Part shown: positions 22,861-31,238 of the stretch, in pieces | Layout of the letters: every line of letters begins with the position of its first letter | Position numbering within the stretch: the first letter of the stretch is position 1 | Assembly (NCBI RefSeq): GCF_000445125.1 | Contig: NZ_ATHL01000127.1 | Span: 1 to 64,000, forward strand | DNA length: 64,000 bases | Origin: Novosphingobium lindaniclasticum LE124 | Lineage (GTDB): Bacteria > Pseudomonadota > Alphaproteobacteria > Sphingomonadales > Sphingomonadaceae | Direction of reading: 5' to 3' | Translations under genes and position numbers: made by a program | The notes under the pieces: model-generated | The model's database searches: none | What the model was told of the DNA's origin: nothing | Seen by the model: only the letters and a program-made list of their open reading frames with translations

Positions 22861-23415
22861 ATGGCACAATCCAACGACCATGAGCAGCTGACCGGCGAGG
22901 TCATTCAGGTGGGCACTGTTGCGTCCATCGACCACGCCGCGCGGACCTGCACCGTCCAGCTGGGCGATCTCGAAACCAGCGATTTGCCATGGGTCGCCCT
23001 GCTCGCCGGGCGCGTGAAACTCTGGTGCCCGCCCTGCGCAGGCGAACAGTGCGCCGTCCTGTGCCCCGAGGGCGATCTCGACAACGGCCTTGTCCTGCCT
23101 GGCATCTACTCGGACGCCAATTCGCCAAGCACGTCGGACCCCGACGTCTTCGAACTCGAATTCCCTGATAGCGCCGTCATTTCCTACAACCACGCGACGC
23201 ACGCGCTCACCGTCACCCTGCCCGCAGGCGGCACCGCCGCGCTGACCGCGCCCGGCGGCGTCACGATCGAGGGCGACGTCGCGATCAAGGGCAATGTCTC
23301 GATCGAGGGCAAGGCCGAAGCGTCCGAGGACGTCATCGGCGGCGGAATCAGCCTCAAGAGCCACAAGCACACCGGCGTTGCCGCTGGCTCCGCCCAGAGT
23401 GGAACCGCCGTCTGA
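22861..23415 (+). CDS. V: Baseplate spike protein V
   Basis: This 184-residue membrane-piercing spike has an OB-fold part (VIQVGTVASIDHAARTCTVQLGDLETSDLPWV) and the gpV signature WCPPCAGEQCAVLCPEGDLDNGLVLPGIYSD. A beta-helix tail with GDVAIKGNVSIEGKAEASEDVIGGGISLKSHKHTG repeats follows; the HKH-type histidines bind the apical iron in P2. It overlaps W by one base. It lies downstream of the fibre genes rather than upstream of J as in P2. Confidence 0.92.
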   Translation: MAQSNDHEQLTGEVIQVGTVASIDHAARTCTVQLGDLETSDLPWVALLAGRVKLWCPPCAGEQCAVLCPEGDLDNGLVLPGIYSDANSPSTSDPDVFELEFPDSAVISYNHATHALTVTLPAGGTAALTAPGGVTIEGDVAIKGNVSIEGKAEASEDVIGGGISLKSHKHTGVAAGSAQSGTAV

Positions 23416-23762
23416 TGGCCGCCATGGACGAGACCACCGGCGAACTGATCGAGGGCGACGACGATATCCGCCAGTCGGCAGGAATCATCCTGCGCACCCG
23501 CATCGGCTCGTGCGTCGGCCGCCGCGAGTTCGGCTCGCTGGTGCCGGACCTGATCGACCAGCCCATGACCCGCGCGAACATCCTGCGGATCTACGCGGCC
23601 ACCGTTATCGCCCTCACCCGCTGGGAAGACCGCATCCGCCTAGATCAGGTCGGCCTCATGGCCGGTGCCACGCGCGGCTCTGCCGTCGTCGTTCTCGACA
23701 CCCGGCACACCGGCACCGCGTCGAACGCCCGCTCCCGCCTTCTCGTGCCCGTCTCTCTCTAA
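23415..23762 (+). CDS. W: Baseplate protein W (gp25-like)
   Basis: This 115-residue protein has the gp25/W lysozyme-like family pattern: DIRQSAGIILRTRIGSCVGRREFGSLVPDLIDQPM, then NILRIYAATVIALTRWEDRI. It is a baseplate wedge component. It is coupled to V (TGATG) and is followed 15 bases later by the sheath gene. Confidence 0.92.
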   Translation: MAAMDETTGELIEGDDDIRQSAGIILRTRIGSCVGRREFGSLVPDLIDQPMTRANILRIYAATVIALTRWEDRIRLDQVGLMAGATRGSAVVVLDTRHTGTASNARSRLLVPVSL

Positions 23763-23777
23763 CCAAGGATCCTGTTC

Positions 23778-24950
23778 ATGGCCTTCAAGCACGGCATTAC
23801 CCTCACCGAGATCAGCGACGGCGCCCGAACGCTCACCGCAGTCTCCACTTCCATCATCGGCCTGGTCGCCACCGGCGCCGACGCCGATGCCACCACGTTC
23901 CCGCTCGACACCCCCGCGCTCGTCACCGACATCGAGACGGCGATCGGCAAGGCGGGCACGGACGGCACGCTGGCCAAGTCCCTGCGCGCTATCGCCGACC
24001 AGACCCGTGCGGTTGTTGTTGTCGTGCGCGTCGAGGAAGGCGTGGACGCGGCCGAAACCGCCAGCAATGTCATCGGCACCACGACGCCCGAGGGCAAGAA
24101 GACGGGCATGCAGGCCCTGCTCGATGCGAAGTCGCATGTGGGCGTGAAGCCCAAGATCCTGGGCACCCCCGGCCTCGAAACGCAGGCGGTGACCAGCGCC
24201 CTCGTCGTTATCGCCAAGAAGCTGCGCGGCTTTGCCTACGCCCGCGTCGTCGCCGATACCGTGGCCGAAGCGTCGCTCTACCGCGCCAACTTCTCCGCGC
24301 GCGAACTGATGCTGCTGATGCCGGACTTCCTGCTGTTCGACACCGCAACCAGCACCAACGTCACCGGCTACGCCGCCGCCTATGCCATGGGCCTGCGGGC
24401 GCTGATCGACACCCAGACCGGCCCACACAAGACGCTCTCGAACATCGCCGTCAGCGGCGTCGTCGGCGTCAGCCAGCCCATCCGCTGGGATATCGAGGAT
24501 GACACCAGCGAGGCCAACCTCCTCAACGCTTCCGAGGTCACTGCGCTGGTCCGCACCGATGACGGCTTCCGGTTCTGGGGCAACCGCACCTGCTCGGACG
24601 ATCCGCTGTTCGCGTTCGAAAGCACGGTGCGCGTCGCCCAGCTGCTCGCCGACACGGTGGTCGCGGGCATGCTCTGGGCCATCGACAAGCCGCTGAACCC
24701 GGCGCTCGCCAAGGATATCGTCGAGACCGTCAACGGCTTCGGCCGCCAGCTGAAGACGCAGGGCATCGTGCTCGGCTTCAACGCCAAGTACGACGAGGCG
24801 AACAACAGCACCGCCAGCCTCAAGGCGGGCAAGCTGCGCATCGACTATGACTACACGGTGCCGCCGCCGCTCGAAGACCTCGGCTTCAACCAGCGCATCA
24901 CCGACAGCTACTTCGCGGACTTCGCGAACCAGCTGGCCGAAGCGGCCTGA
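23778..24950 (+). CDS. FI: Tail sheath protein FI
   Basis: This 390-residue contractile sheath protein begins MAFKHGITLTEISDGARTLTAVSTSIIGLVATGADADATTFPL, the standard P2 FI opening. It ends with SLKAGKLRIDYDYTVPPPLEDLGFNQRITDSYF. Central conserved blocks include RTDDGFRFWGNRTCSDDPLFAFESTVRVAQLLADTV. Length equals P2 FI (396). It precedes the tube gene. Confidence 0.96.
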   Translation: MAFKHGITLTEISDGARTLTAVSTSIIGLVATGADADATTFPLDTPALVTDIETAIGKAGTDGTLAKSLRAIADQTRAVVVVVRVEEGVDAAETASNVIGTTTPEGKKTGMQALLDAKSHVGVKPKILGTPGLETQAVTSALVVIAKKLRGFAYARVVADTVAEASLYRANFSARELMLLMPDFLLFDTATSTNVTGYAAAYAMGLRALIDTQTGPHKTLSNIAVSGVVGVSQPIRWDIEDDTSEANLLNASEVTALVRTDDGFRFWGNRTCSDDPLFAFESTVRVAQLLADTVVAGMLWAIDKPLNPALAKDIVETVNGFGRQLKTQGIVLGFNAKYDEANNSTASLKAGKLRIDYDYTVPPPLEDLGFNQRITDSYFADFANQLAEAA

Positions 24951-24989
24951 TCCGGCCGCCCTTCCCCAAATCGATCATAGGAGCCAGCC

Positions 24990-25502
24990 ATGGGATTCCC
25001 CCGCGTCCTCAAGGATCAGATGCTGTTCAACGAAGGCAATGACTACCAGGGCGATGCCAAGACGGTCGGCCTGCCCAACCTCACCCGCAAGATGGAGGAG
25101 TATCGCGGCGCCGGTATGAGCGGCGCCGTTTCTCTCGATATGGGCCAGGAGGCCATGGAGGCTTCCATGACCTTCGCCGGGCCGATGCGCGACATCATCC
25201 GCCAGTACGGCACGCCCACGGTGGACGGCGTCTACATGCGCTTCGCCGGGAACTACCAGCGCGACGACACCGCTGAAATCGACACCGTCGAAGTGATCCT
25301 GCGCGGCCGGTTCTCGGAGATTGAGTTCGGCGATCAGGAAACCGGCGAGGTCGGCGACTTCAAGGCCACCATGGCCGTCGCTTACTACAAGCTGGTCTGG
25401 AATGGCCGCACCGAGATCGAGATCGACCCGATCAACATGGTCGAAGTCGTCAACGGCATCGACCTGCTCGCCGCGCGCCGCAACGCCCTCGGCATGTTCT
25501 GA
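24990..25502 (+). CDS. FII: Tail tube protein FII
   Basis: This 170-residue tube subunit starts MGFPRVLKDQMLFNEGNDYQGDAKTVGLPNLTRKMEEYRGAGM, typical of P2 FII, and ends IDPINMVEVVNGIDLLAARRNALGMF. The ATG at 24990 follows AGGAG. A GC-rich hairpin directly downstream (25509-25529) probably lowers expression of the following genes. Confidence 0.96.
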   Translation: MGFPRVLKDQMLFNEGNDYQGDAKTVGLPNLTRKMEEYRGAGMSGAVSLDMGQEAMEASMTFAGPMRDIIRQYGTPTVDGVYMRFAGNYQRDDTAEIDTVEVILRGRFSEIEFGDQETGEVGDFKATMAVAYYKLVWNGRTEIEIDPINMVEVVNGIDLLAARRNALGMF

Positions 25503-25508
25503 TCCCTT

Positions 25509-25529
25509 GGCCCGGCCACACGCCGGGCC
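25509..25529 (+). terminator. Hairpin after the tail tube gene (attenuator)
   Basis: GGCCCGGC and GCCGGGCC pair perfectly across CACAC, six bases after the FII stop. There is no U-run, so it acts more probably as an attenuator or mRNA 3'-end stabiliser than as a full terminator. Confidence 0.55.
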
Positions 25530-25573
25530 GCCTCCCCTTCCCCGCCGAACTATTCTGACATCGGAGATCCACA

Positions 25574-25924
25574 ATGACCCGTACCAAGGCAAATCTGGCC
25601 GCATCGACCGCGATCGCCACCGCCGCTACCCCGGAAGTTCGCACCGTCACGCTCGACGCACCGTTCACGCGCGGCGAAACCAAGATTGAGACCGTGCTTG
25701 TCCGCAAGCCCAAGTCCGGCTCGCTGCGCGGCCTCTCGCTGTCGGGCCTCCTCAACCTCGAATACGGCGCGCTGGAAACGCTGCTGCCGCGCATCACCGA
25801 TCCAATGCTGTCGAAGCAGGATATCGCCAACCTCGATCCCGCCGACCTCACCCAGCTGGGCAGCGAGGTCATGGATTTTTTGCTGCCGAAGGGCGCGAAG
25901 CAGGATCTCTCCCAGCGGACGTAA
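25574..25924 (+). CDS. E: Tail assembly chaperone E
   Basis: This 116-residue protein of the P2 E-type tail assembly chaperone family contains RTVTLDAPFTRGETKIETVLVRKPKSGSLRGLSLSGLLNLEYGALETLLPRITDPMLSKQDIANLDPADL. It coats the tape measure during tail assembly. A T TTT TTG slippery site at 25876-25882 near the 3' end allows -1 frameshifting into the E' frame, as in P2, giving a longer E+E' product. Confidence 0.92.
   Translation: MTRTKANLAASTAIATAATPEVRTVTLDAPFTRGETKIETVLVRKPKSGSLRGLSLSGLLNLEYGALETLLPRITDPMLSKQDIANLDPADLTQLGSEVMDFLLPKGAKQDLSQRT
25876..25882 (+). other. Programmed -1 frameshift site T TTT TTG in E/E'
   Basis: The E codons read GAT TTT TTG CTG, giving the exact heptamer T TTT TTG used in P2. 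A slip to -1 leads into an open frame that continues through ATG 25933 into the E' coding region without a stop. The frame arithmetic was checked from the coordinates. Confidence 0.85.
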
Positions 25925-25932
25925 CCGACGCC

Positions 25933-26073
25933 ATGGCTGACATCGCCAGCGTCTTCAGCTGGCCGCCGTCCGAGATGGACGGGTGGCCGATTGCCGAACT
26001 GATGATCTGGCGCGCGAAAGCCGAAAAGCGCGCCGGGTCTGCCGGCACCTCACCGAAGCACGGGAAACGATAA
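25933..26073 (+). CDS. E': GpE-family segment E' (expressed by frameshift)
   Basis: This 46-residue segment MADIASVFSWPPSEMDGWPIAELMIWRAKAEKRAG has the P2 GpE motif (F-x-W-P-P-S-E-M, then W-R). It is in the -1 frame relative to E and is probably translated as the C-terminus of an E+E' fusion. Independent initiation at ATG 25933 is possible. It ends immediately before the tape measure start (TAA then GTG). Confidence 0.85.
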   Translation: MADIASVFSWPPSEMDGWPIAELMIWRAKAEKRAGSAGTSPKHGKR

Positions 26074-28596
26074 GTGTCTGACAGGAATCTGCGCATCCGG
26101 GTGCTCATGGAAGGCGCCGACCGGCTCACCCGGCCGATGCGGGACGCTGCCTCCGGTTCGTCCCGGCTTGCGCAGACCCTGAAGGCCACCCGCGACCAGC
26201 TGAAAGGCCTGCAGCGCGCGCAGGCCGACGTCGGCGAGTTCCGCCAGCTGAAACAGGGCATGCGCGAAAGCGAACGGGCCATGCAGCAGGCCCGCGCCCG
26301 TGCCACCGAACTCGGCCGCGCCATGGCGGCAACGACCAATCCCACCCGCGCCATGCGCAGCGAGTTCGACCGCGCGCGCCGCGAAGCCGAGCGCCTGACC
26401 GCGCAGCATCGCCAGCACGAATCCCGTCTCAGCGAGGTCCGCAGCCGTCTCGCGGCTGCCGGAGTCTCGATCCGCAATCTTGCTTCGGAAGAGCGCCGCC
26501 TGCGCAGTGAGATCGAGCGGTCGAACGATAGCCTGCGCAATCAGGACCGCCGCCTTCAGGAGGTATCGGACCGCGAACGCCGTTTCTCCGCTGCCCGCTC
26601 GCGCTTTGCGCAGGTGCAGGGTTCGGCGGCCGGTCTCGCTGCTGGCGGCGCCGCCGCGATCGGCACCGGCATGGTCATTGCGCGGCCGCTGGAAGGCGCC
26701 GCGCAGGACGCCATGGAATTCGAGTCGGTGATGACCGACATCAACCAGAAGGTGAACCAGAGCCGCGAGGCCGGACGGCTAATGGGTCTCGACCTGCGCC
26801 GGGCAGCGCTGGCGGTCAACCAGCTGCCCTCCGATCTGCAGAAGGGCGTGGACACGCTCACCGGCTTTGGCCTCGGCGCGCAGCAGGCCGTGGACATGAT
26901 GACGCCGATCGGCCGCGCGGCCACCGCGTACAAGGCGGAAATCGACGACCTCGGCCGCGCGACCTTCGCCTCCTACGACAACCTCAAGGTGCCGATCGCG
27001 CAGACCGGCAAGGCGCTCGACGTGATGGCCCAGGCGGGCAAGAGCGGCGCCTTCGAGGTCAAGGACATGGCGCAGTACTTCCCCGAACTGACCGCCAGCA
27101 TGCAGAGCCTCGGCTCCAAGGGTATCCCGGCCGTCGCGGACCTCGCCGCCGCGCTCCAGATCACGCGTAAGGGCGCGGGCGATTCCGCCGGTGCCGCGAC
27201 CAACCTTCAGAACCTGCTCTCCAAGATCAACGCCGGGGACACGATCAAGAACTTCAAGAAGTTCGGCATCGACATCCCCGCCGCGATGAAGAAGGCCGCC
27301 AAGGAAGGGCGCAGCCCGATCGAGGAGATCGTGCGGCTGACCCAGAAGGCTACCGGCGGCGACCAGGCCAAGCTATCCAGCCTGTTCGGCGACATGCAAG
27401 TGCAGCAGGCCCTGCGTCCGCTCATGTCGGCGTTTCAGGAGTACCAGAGCATCCGCGCCGAGGCGCTCGGCGCGGACGGCACGGTGAACACCGACTTCGC
27501 CGACCGCATGCTCGACAGCGCGGAGAAGGTGAAGCGGCTGCGAATTCAGGCGAAGGATCTCTCAACCACCGTGGGCGATCAGCTGCTGCCCATGATCGCC
27601 TCGGCATCGGACTACATGTCGTCATGGGCGGGCCGCATCGCCGACTTCGCGAAACGGCACCCTCAGCTGACCCGCGCCCTTGCCTTCGCCACTGCGCTGT
27701 TCGCCGGGCTGTTCCTGATCATGGGCGGCGGCGCCATCATCCTCGCCGGGCTTGTCGCCCCGTTCGCTGTCCTGTCGGCCGCCGCCACGGCGCTTGGCAT
27801 CGGCATGCTGCCGCTGATCGGCATCGTCGCCGGTATCGTGCTGGGCATCGGCCTGCTCGCGGCGGCGGGATACCTGATCTACGAGAACTGGGGCGCGATC
27901 ACGACGTGGTTCAGCGGTATCTGGACCGAGATCCAAGGCTATTTCAACGGCGGCATCGCGGGGATTTCCGCCATGCTGGTCAATTTCTCACCGATGGGCC
28001 TGCTCTATGCTGGCTTCGCGGCGCTGATGAACTGGCTGGGTATTTCCATGCCGTCGCGGCTGTCGCAGGCGGGCAGCGACCTGATGCAAGGTCTCATCAA
28101 CGGCATCACCGGCCGACTTTCCGCGCTAAAATCGACTATCGTCGGCGCCGCCAACTCTGCGGTCAGCTGGTTCAAGCAGGTGCTTGGCATCCACTCTCCG
28201 TCGCGCGTCTTCGCCAGTCTCGGCGGCTTCGTCATGGCTGGCCTAGACGAAGGGCTGGCCAATAGCACGGCAGGCCCACTGCAACGCGTCGGGGATCTTG
28301 GAAGCCGAATGGCAAGCGCCTTCTCGGCCGATGGGCTGGTACCGCGCCTCAACGCCATGCCCGGACAGATGGCGGGCGCGCTTGCTGCGGGCGCCGCCGG
28401 AACCGCCTTAGCCGCGACCCCGACAGCGGCGCAGACCGGCGCAGCTGGCACAGCGCCGACGCCCGTCTCCATCACCTACAGTATCAAGATCGAAGTCACC
28501 GGCGGCGCGCAGGGCGGGGACATTGCCGACGAGGTCCGCAAGGCGATCGAGCAGATCGAGCGCGACCGGCGCGGACGCGGCTTCGGCGACGACTGA
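26074..28596 (+). CDS. T: Tail tape measure protein T
   Basis: This 840-residue protein starts at GTG 26074 (VSDRNLRIRVLMEGADRLTRPMRDA). It has a long N-terminal coiled coil (about residues 20-190). The TP901-type core follows, with DAMEFESVMTDINQKVNQSREA and FASYDNLKVPIAQTGKALDVMAQAGKSGAFEVKDMAQYFPEL. Membrane-like segments lie around residues 530-600 (LIMGGGAIILAGLVAPFAVL), and a C-terminus with SWFKQVLGIHSPSRVFASLGG completes it. Its length sets tail length. It follows E/E' without a gap. Confidence 0.95.
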   Translation: MSDRNLRIRVLMEGADRLTRPMRDAASGSSRLAQTLKATRDQLKGLQRAQADVGEFRQLKQGMRESERAMQQARARATELGRAMAATTNPTRAMRSEFDRARREAERLTAQHRQHESRLSEVRSRLAAAGVSIRNLASEERRLRSEIERSNDSLRNQDRRLQEVSDRERRFSAARSRFAQVQGSAAGLAAGGAAAIGTGMVIARPLEGAAQDAMEFESVMTDINQKVNQSREAGRLMGLDLRRAALAVNQLPSDLQKGVDTLTGFGLGAQQAVDMMTPIGRAATAYKAEIDDLGRATFASYDNLKVPIAQTGKALDVMAQAGKSGAFEVKDMAQYFPELTASMQSLGSKGIPAVADLAAALQITRKGAGDSAGAATNLQNLLSKINAGDTIKNFKKFGIDIPAAMKKAAKEGRSPIEEIVRLTQKATGGDQAKLSSLFGDMQVQQALRPLMSAFQEYQSIRAEALGADGTVNTDFADRMLDSAEKVKRLRIQAKDLSTTVGDQLLPMIASASDYMSSWAGRIADFAKRHPQLTRALAFATALFAGLFLIMGGGAIILAGLVAPFAVLSAAATALGIGMLPLIGIVAGIVLGIGLLAAAGYLIYENWGAITTWFSGIWTEIQGYFNGGIAGISAMLVNFSPMGLLYAGFAALMNWLGISMPSRLSQAGSDLMQGLINGITGRLSALKSTIVGAANSAVSWFKQVLGIHSPSRVFASLGGFVMAGLDEGLANSTAGPLQRVGDLGSRMASAFSADGLVPRLNAMPGQMAGALAAGAAGTALAATPTAAQTGAAGTAPTPVSITYSIKIEVTGGAQGGDIADEVRKAIEQIERDRRGRGFGDD

Positions 28597-28607
28597 GGAA
28601 TCACACC

Positions 28608-29021
28608 ATGCATCTGCTCGCCCTTGGCATGTTTCTGTTCGAGATCGGTACGCTCGGCCCCGACGAATTGCAGCGCAAGACCGACTGGCGCCACGCCCGC
28701 TCGGGCCGCGTCGGCGCGCGCGACGCCACGCAGTTCGTCGGCCCCGGCGATGAAACGATCAGCCTTTCCGGGGCGGTCTACACCGAGATCGCGGACGGCC
28801 GTGTGTCGCTCGACGAACTGCGCGAAATGGCGGACGCAGGCGAAGCGCTGCCGCTCATTAGCGGCAACGGCACCGTGTTCGGCAACTACGTCATCACCGC
28901 GATCGACGAGCGCCATGCGGTACTGATGGCGGACGGCACCCCCCGCCGAATTGACTTCGGCATCGACCTTCTCCGCGTAGATGATCCCGCGCCAACCAAT
29001 TCCACGGAAGCCGCGGCATGA
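28608..29021 (+). CDS. U: Tail protein U
   Basis: This 137-residue P2 gpU family protein contains LLALGMFLFEIGTLGPDELQRKTDWRHARSGRVGARDATQFVGPGDETISLSGAVYTEI, then a C-terminal GNYVITAIDERHAVLMADGTPRRIDFGIDLLRVDD. It terminates the tail tube. It overlaps gene D by four bases. Confidence 0.94.
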   Translation: MHLLALGMFLFEIGTLGPDELQRKTDWRHARSGRVGARDATQFVGPGDETISLSGAVYTEIADGRVSLDELREMADAGEALPLISGNGTVFGNYVITAIDERHAVLMADGTPRRIDFGIDLLRVDDPAPTNSTEAAA

Positions 29022-30028
29022 GCAAAGCCATCAACAACATGGCCGACTGGCGCGTGACGCTGGACGGCAAGGACCTCTCCAACCGGATCAATCCGCGCCT
29101 GGTCTCGCTCACCCTGTCGGAGAAGCGCGGCGACGAGGCCGACCAGCTGGACATCGTGCTCAGCGACACGGACGGCATGCTCGCCATCCCCAAGGAAGGC
29201 GCCGTGCTCAAGCTGCAGCTGGGTTGGAAGCAGGGCCGCGACGTGACAGTGGGCCTGATCGACAAGGGCAGTTTCAAGGTGGACGACGTCCGGCACAGCG
29301 GCCCGCCCGATCAGATCACGATCCGGGCGCGCGCGGCCGACTTCACCAGCGCCATTCGCAACCGCCGGTCGCAGTCGTGGAAGAAGACGACGCTCGGCGC
29401 TGTACTGCGCGATGTCGCTGGACGGAATGGCTTGGCCGCGCGCATCACCGCCTCGCTCGCCTCGATCGCGCTACCGTCGATCAGCCAGAGCCGCGAGAGC
29501 GATATCGCCTTCCTTCGCCGCCTCGGCCGCGAGCACGATGCGGTCGCGACCATTAAAGACAAGAACCTGATCTTCGCGCCGAAGGGCGCCGGGCAGACCA
29601 GCACCGGCAAGGCCCTGCCCACCCTCTCGATCACCAAGGCCAGTGGCGATGGCCACAACTGGCAGCGCCAGAAGCGCGACGGTCAGGCGGGCGTTACCGC
29701 CTCTTGGCACGACAAGAAGGCCGCGAAGCGCAAGACCTTCACCGTGGGCAAGGAAGATGGCGCGAAGAAAATTCGGAAGGTCTACCCGGACGAGGCGTCG
29801 GCCAAGCGCGCCGCCGTCGCCGAGCGCGACCGCCTGAAGCGCGCACCAGCCACTTTCGATATTCGCCTCGCGCTGGGGCGGCCCGACGCGTTCCCCGAAG
29901 CCCGCGTCAGCGCATCAGGCTTCAAGGAGGAAATCGATGCTACGACGTGGCTGATTTCAGAAGTGACCCACCGCCTGGATAATCGGGGTGGGTTCACGAG
30001 CGATCTCAGGATGGAAACTGCGCCCTAG
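29018..30028 (+). CDS. D: Tail hub protein D
   Basis: This 336-residue gpD (baseplate hub, T4 gp27-like) protein contains DWRVTLDGKDLSNRINPRLVSLTLSEKRGDEADQLDIVLSD, SQSRESDIAFLRRLGREHDAVATIKDKNLIFAPKGAG and ASGFKEEIDATTWLISEVTHRLDNRGGFTSDLRME. It is the last late gene. Its end overlaps the convergent zinc-ribbon gene by four bases. Confidence 0.95.
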   Translation: MSKAINNMADWRVTLDGKDLSNRINPRLVSLTLSEKRGDEADQLDIVLSDTDGMLAIPKEGAVLKLQLGWKQGRDVTVGLIDKGSFKVDDVRHSGPPDQITIRARAADFTSAIRNRRSQSWKKTTLGAVLRDVAGRNGLAARITASLASIALPSISQSRESDIAFLRRLGREHDAVATIKDKNLIFAPKGAGQTSTGKALPTLSITKASGDGHNWQRQKRDGQAGVTASWHDKKAAKRKTFTVGKEDGAKKIRKVYPDEASAKRAAVAERDRLKRAPATFDIRLALGRPDAFPEARVSASGFKEEIDATTWLISEVTHRLDNRGGFTSDLRMETAP

Positions 30029-30738
30029 TCGGCGTCGAGATCCTCAGATTTTGCGCCTAGGGCCATTATTTCTCCGACTAGACCGGTCGCGCAGACAATT
30101 GTACCAGTTTGCACTAGGCTTGCCGCCTCTTTCAGTTCTGCAAGCGCGCTGATTTTGCCGTCGCTATCCAGCGCGGCCTTCATCTTTTTTGCGGCAGACC
30201 ATTTTTGCACATAGGCGTTCTCGCATACTTCACGGGTCTTAGTGAGTTTGTCGAACGAGGCTTTTCCAACACTCACAGGAACCTTAACTTCCCTGATGCC
30301 AGAAGGCGTCTTCAAGCAAGCTGTCTCCATTTCATTCGCTGCACTGAACAGGTTGACCAGATCTCCGGCCTTGCTTGCCTCAGCTACGCCCGCCCCCGCA
30401 CGATCGCAGGGGCCAATCACCTGCATGATCCCGCGATAGAAGGCGATCGCATCGGCCTTTGCTGATGCCGTAGGCCTATCGGGTACTTCTGGAGCAGGCT
30501 CTCCCTTCCCCGCGATGTACGTGCATGTGCCAAGTGCGAGGACGAGGAGCAGGCACCCAATCCCTCCATACTTGGCGCCCTTCTTCGCATCTGCTTTCGC
30601 GAGCGAGATTTCTTCAGGCGTAAACTCCGTTCCGCAATGCTTGCAGAGAGACGCGTCCACTTTGATCGTCTCTTTACACTTAGGACAGATCCGTTGCCCT
30701 AGTTTCGTACCCTTTGCCAATGTAATCCCCCTGCTCAT
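30025..30738 (-). CDS. Zinc-ribbon membrane protein, function unknown
   Basis: This 237-residue protein has an N-terminal zinc ribbon (ICPKCKETIKVDASLCKHCGTEF, four cysteines as two CxxC pairs, about residues 18-40). One membrane helix follows (YGGIGCLLLVLALGTCTYIAG, about residues 57-77), then a soluble domain that probably lies in the periplasm. It is the third gene behind the repressor on the same strand, so it is likely expressed in the lysogen. Such genes often alter the host surface or block superinfection, but the specific role is unknown. Confidence 0.72.
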   Translation of the reverse strand: MSRGITLAKGTKLGQRICPKCKETIKVDASLCKHCGTEFTPEEISLAKADAKKGAKYGGIGCLLLVLALGTCTYIAGKGEPAPEVPDRPTASAKADAIAFYRGIMQVIGPCDRAGAGVAEASKAGDLVNLFSAANEMETACLKTPSGIREVKVPVSVGKASFDKLTKTREVCENAYVQKWSAAKKMKAALDSDGKISALAELKEAASLVQTGTIVCATGLVGEIMALGAKSEDLDAD

Positions 30739-30782
30739 AAATACTTGCGCTCGCCGTATCTAATGCCCGAAACAGCAGCGCT

Positions 30783-30800
30783 TAACCGGATTGTCGGTTA
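30783..30800 (-). terminator. Small stem-loop downstream of the HIRAN gene
   Basis: TAACCG and CGGTTA pair across a six-base loop 13 bases after the HIRAN stop on the minus strand. There is no U-run. It is a weak candidate for partial termination between the HIRAN and zinc-ribbon genes. Confidence 0.3.
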
Positions 30801-30812
30801 GAACTTCGATCT

Positions 30813-31229
30813 TCAGTCGTCCGGCCAGATTTCATCCGGATAGAACGGCTGATCTTCATCTATAGGCGCGTCAGTCTGCTCGACAGCCTCTGCGAGCATT
30901 GCGCTTGTGAGATGCGGCTCTCGACCCTCGAACCCAATGCGGATCCACGCGCCGAAGTTCGCGCGACGTTGGAACACTGCACGGATCATTTCACCACCTA
31001 ACTGCGGTGAAAATTGGCGCGCCCTCTCTGCGCTGATGTACCCGATCTGGACCTCGCGACACGAAAAAACCGCGACCGCATTACGATCGTGTACGTTCGT
31101 GGGTTCGGGAACCAACGTCACCGGCTCGCCAGGATGGCACAACAGAATTTCGAATTGGCGGTTAGAGCCATCAGCGTTCGGATGAGCGGCCCCTACAACC
31201 GCGAGCGACATCTCAGGAATCGAAGTCAT
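30813..31229 (-). CDS. HIRAN-domain protein
   Basis: This 138-residue protein contains the HIRAN signature LVPEPTNVHDRNAVAVFSCREVQIGYISAERARQF (about residues 39-73). The HIRAN fold binds 3' ends of single-stranded DNA at stalled forks in HLTF-type proteins, and stand-alone HIRAN proteins occur in phages and conflict systems. Here it is a single-domain protein ending in an acidic tail (DEDQPFYPDEIWPDD). It starts nine bases after the repressor stop, in the same operon, and is thus probably made during lysogeny. Repair, damage signalling or defence are all possible. Confidence 0.82.
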   Translation of the reverse strand: MTSIPEMSLAVVGAAHPNADGSNRQFEILLCHPGEPVTLVPEPTNVHDRNAVAVFSCREVQIGYISAERARQFSPQLGGEMIRAVFQRRANFGAWIRIGFEGREPHLTSAMLAEAVEQTDAPIDEDQPFYPDEIWPDD

Positions 31230-31238
31230 GGTCGGCGG

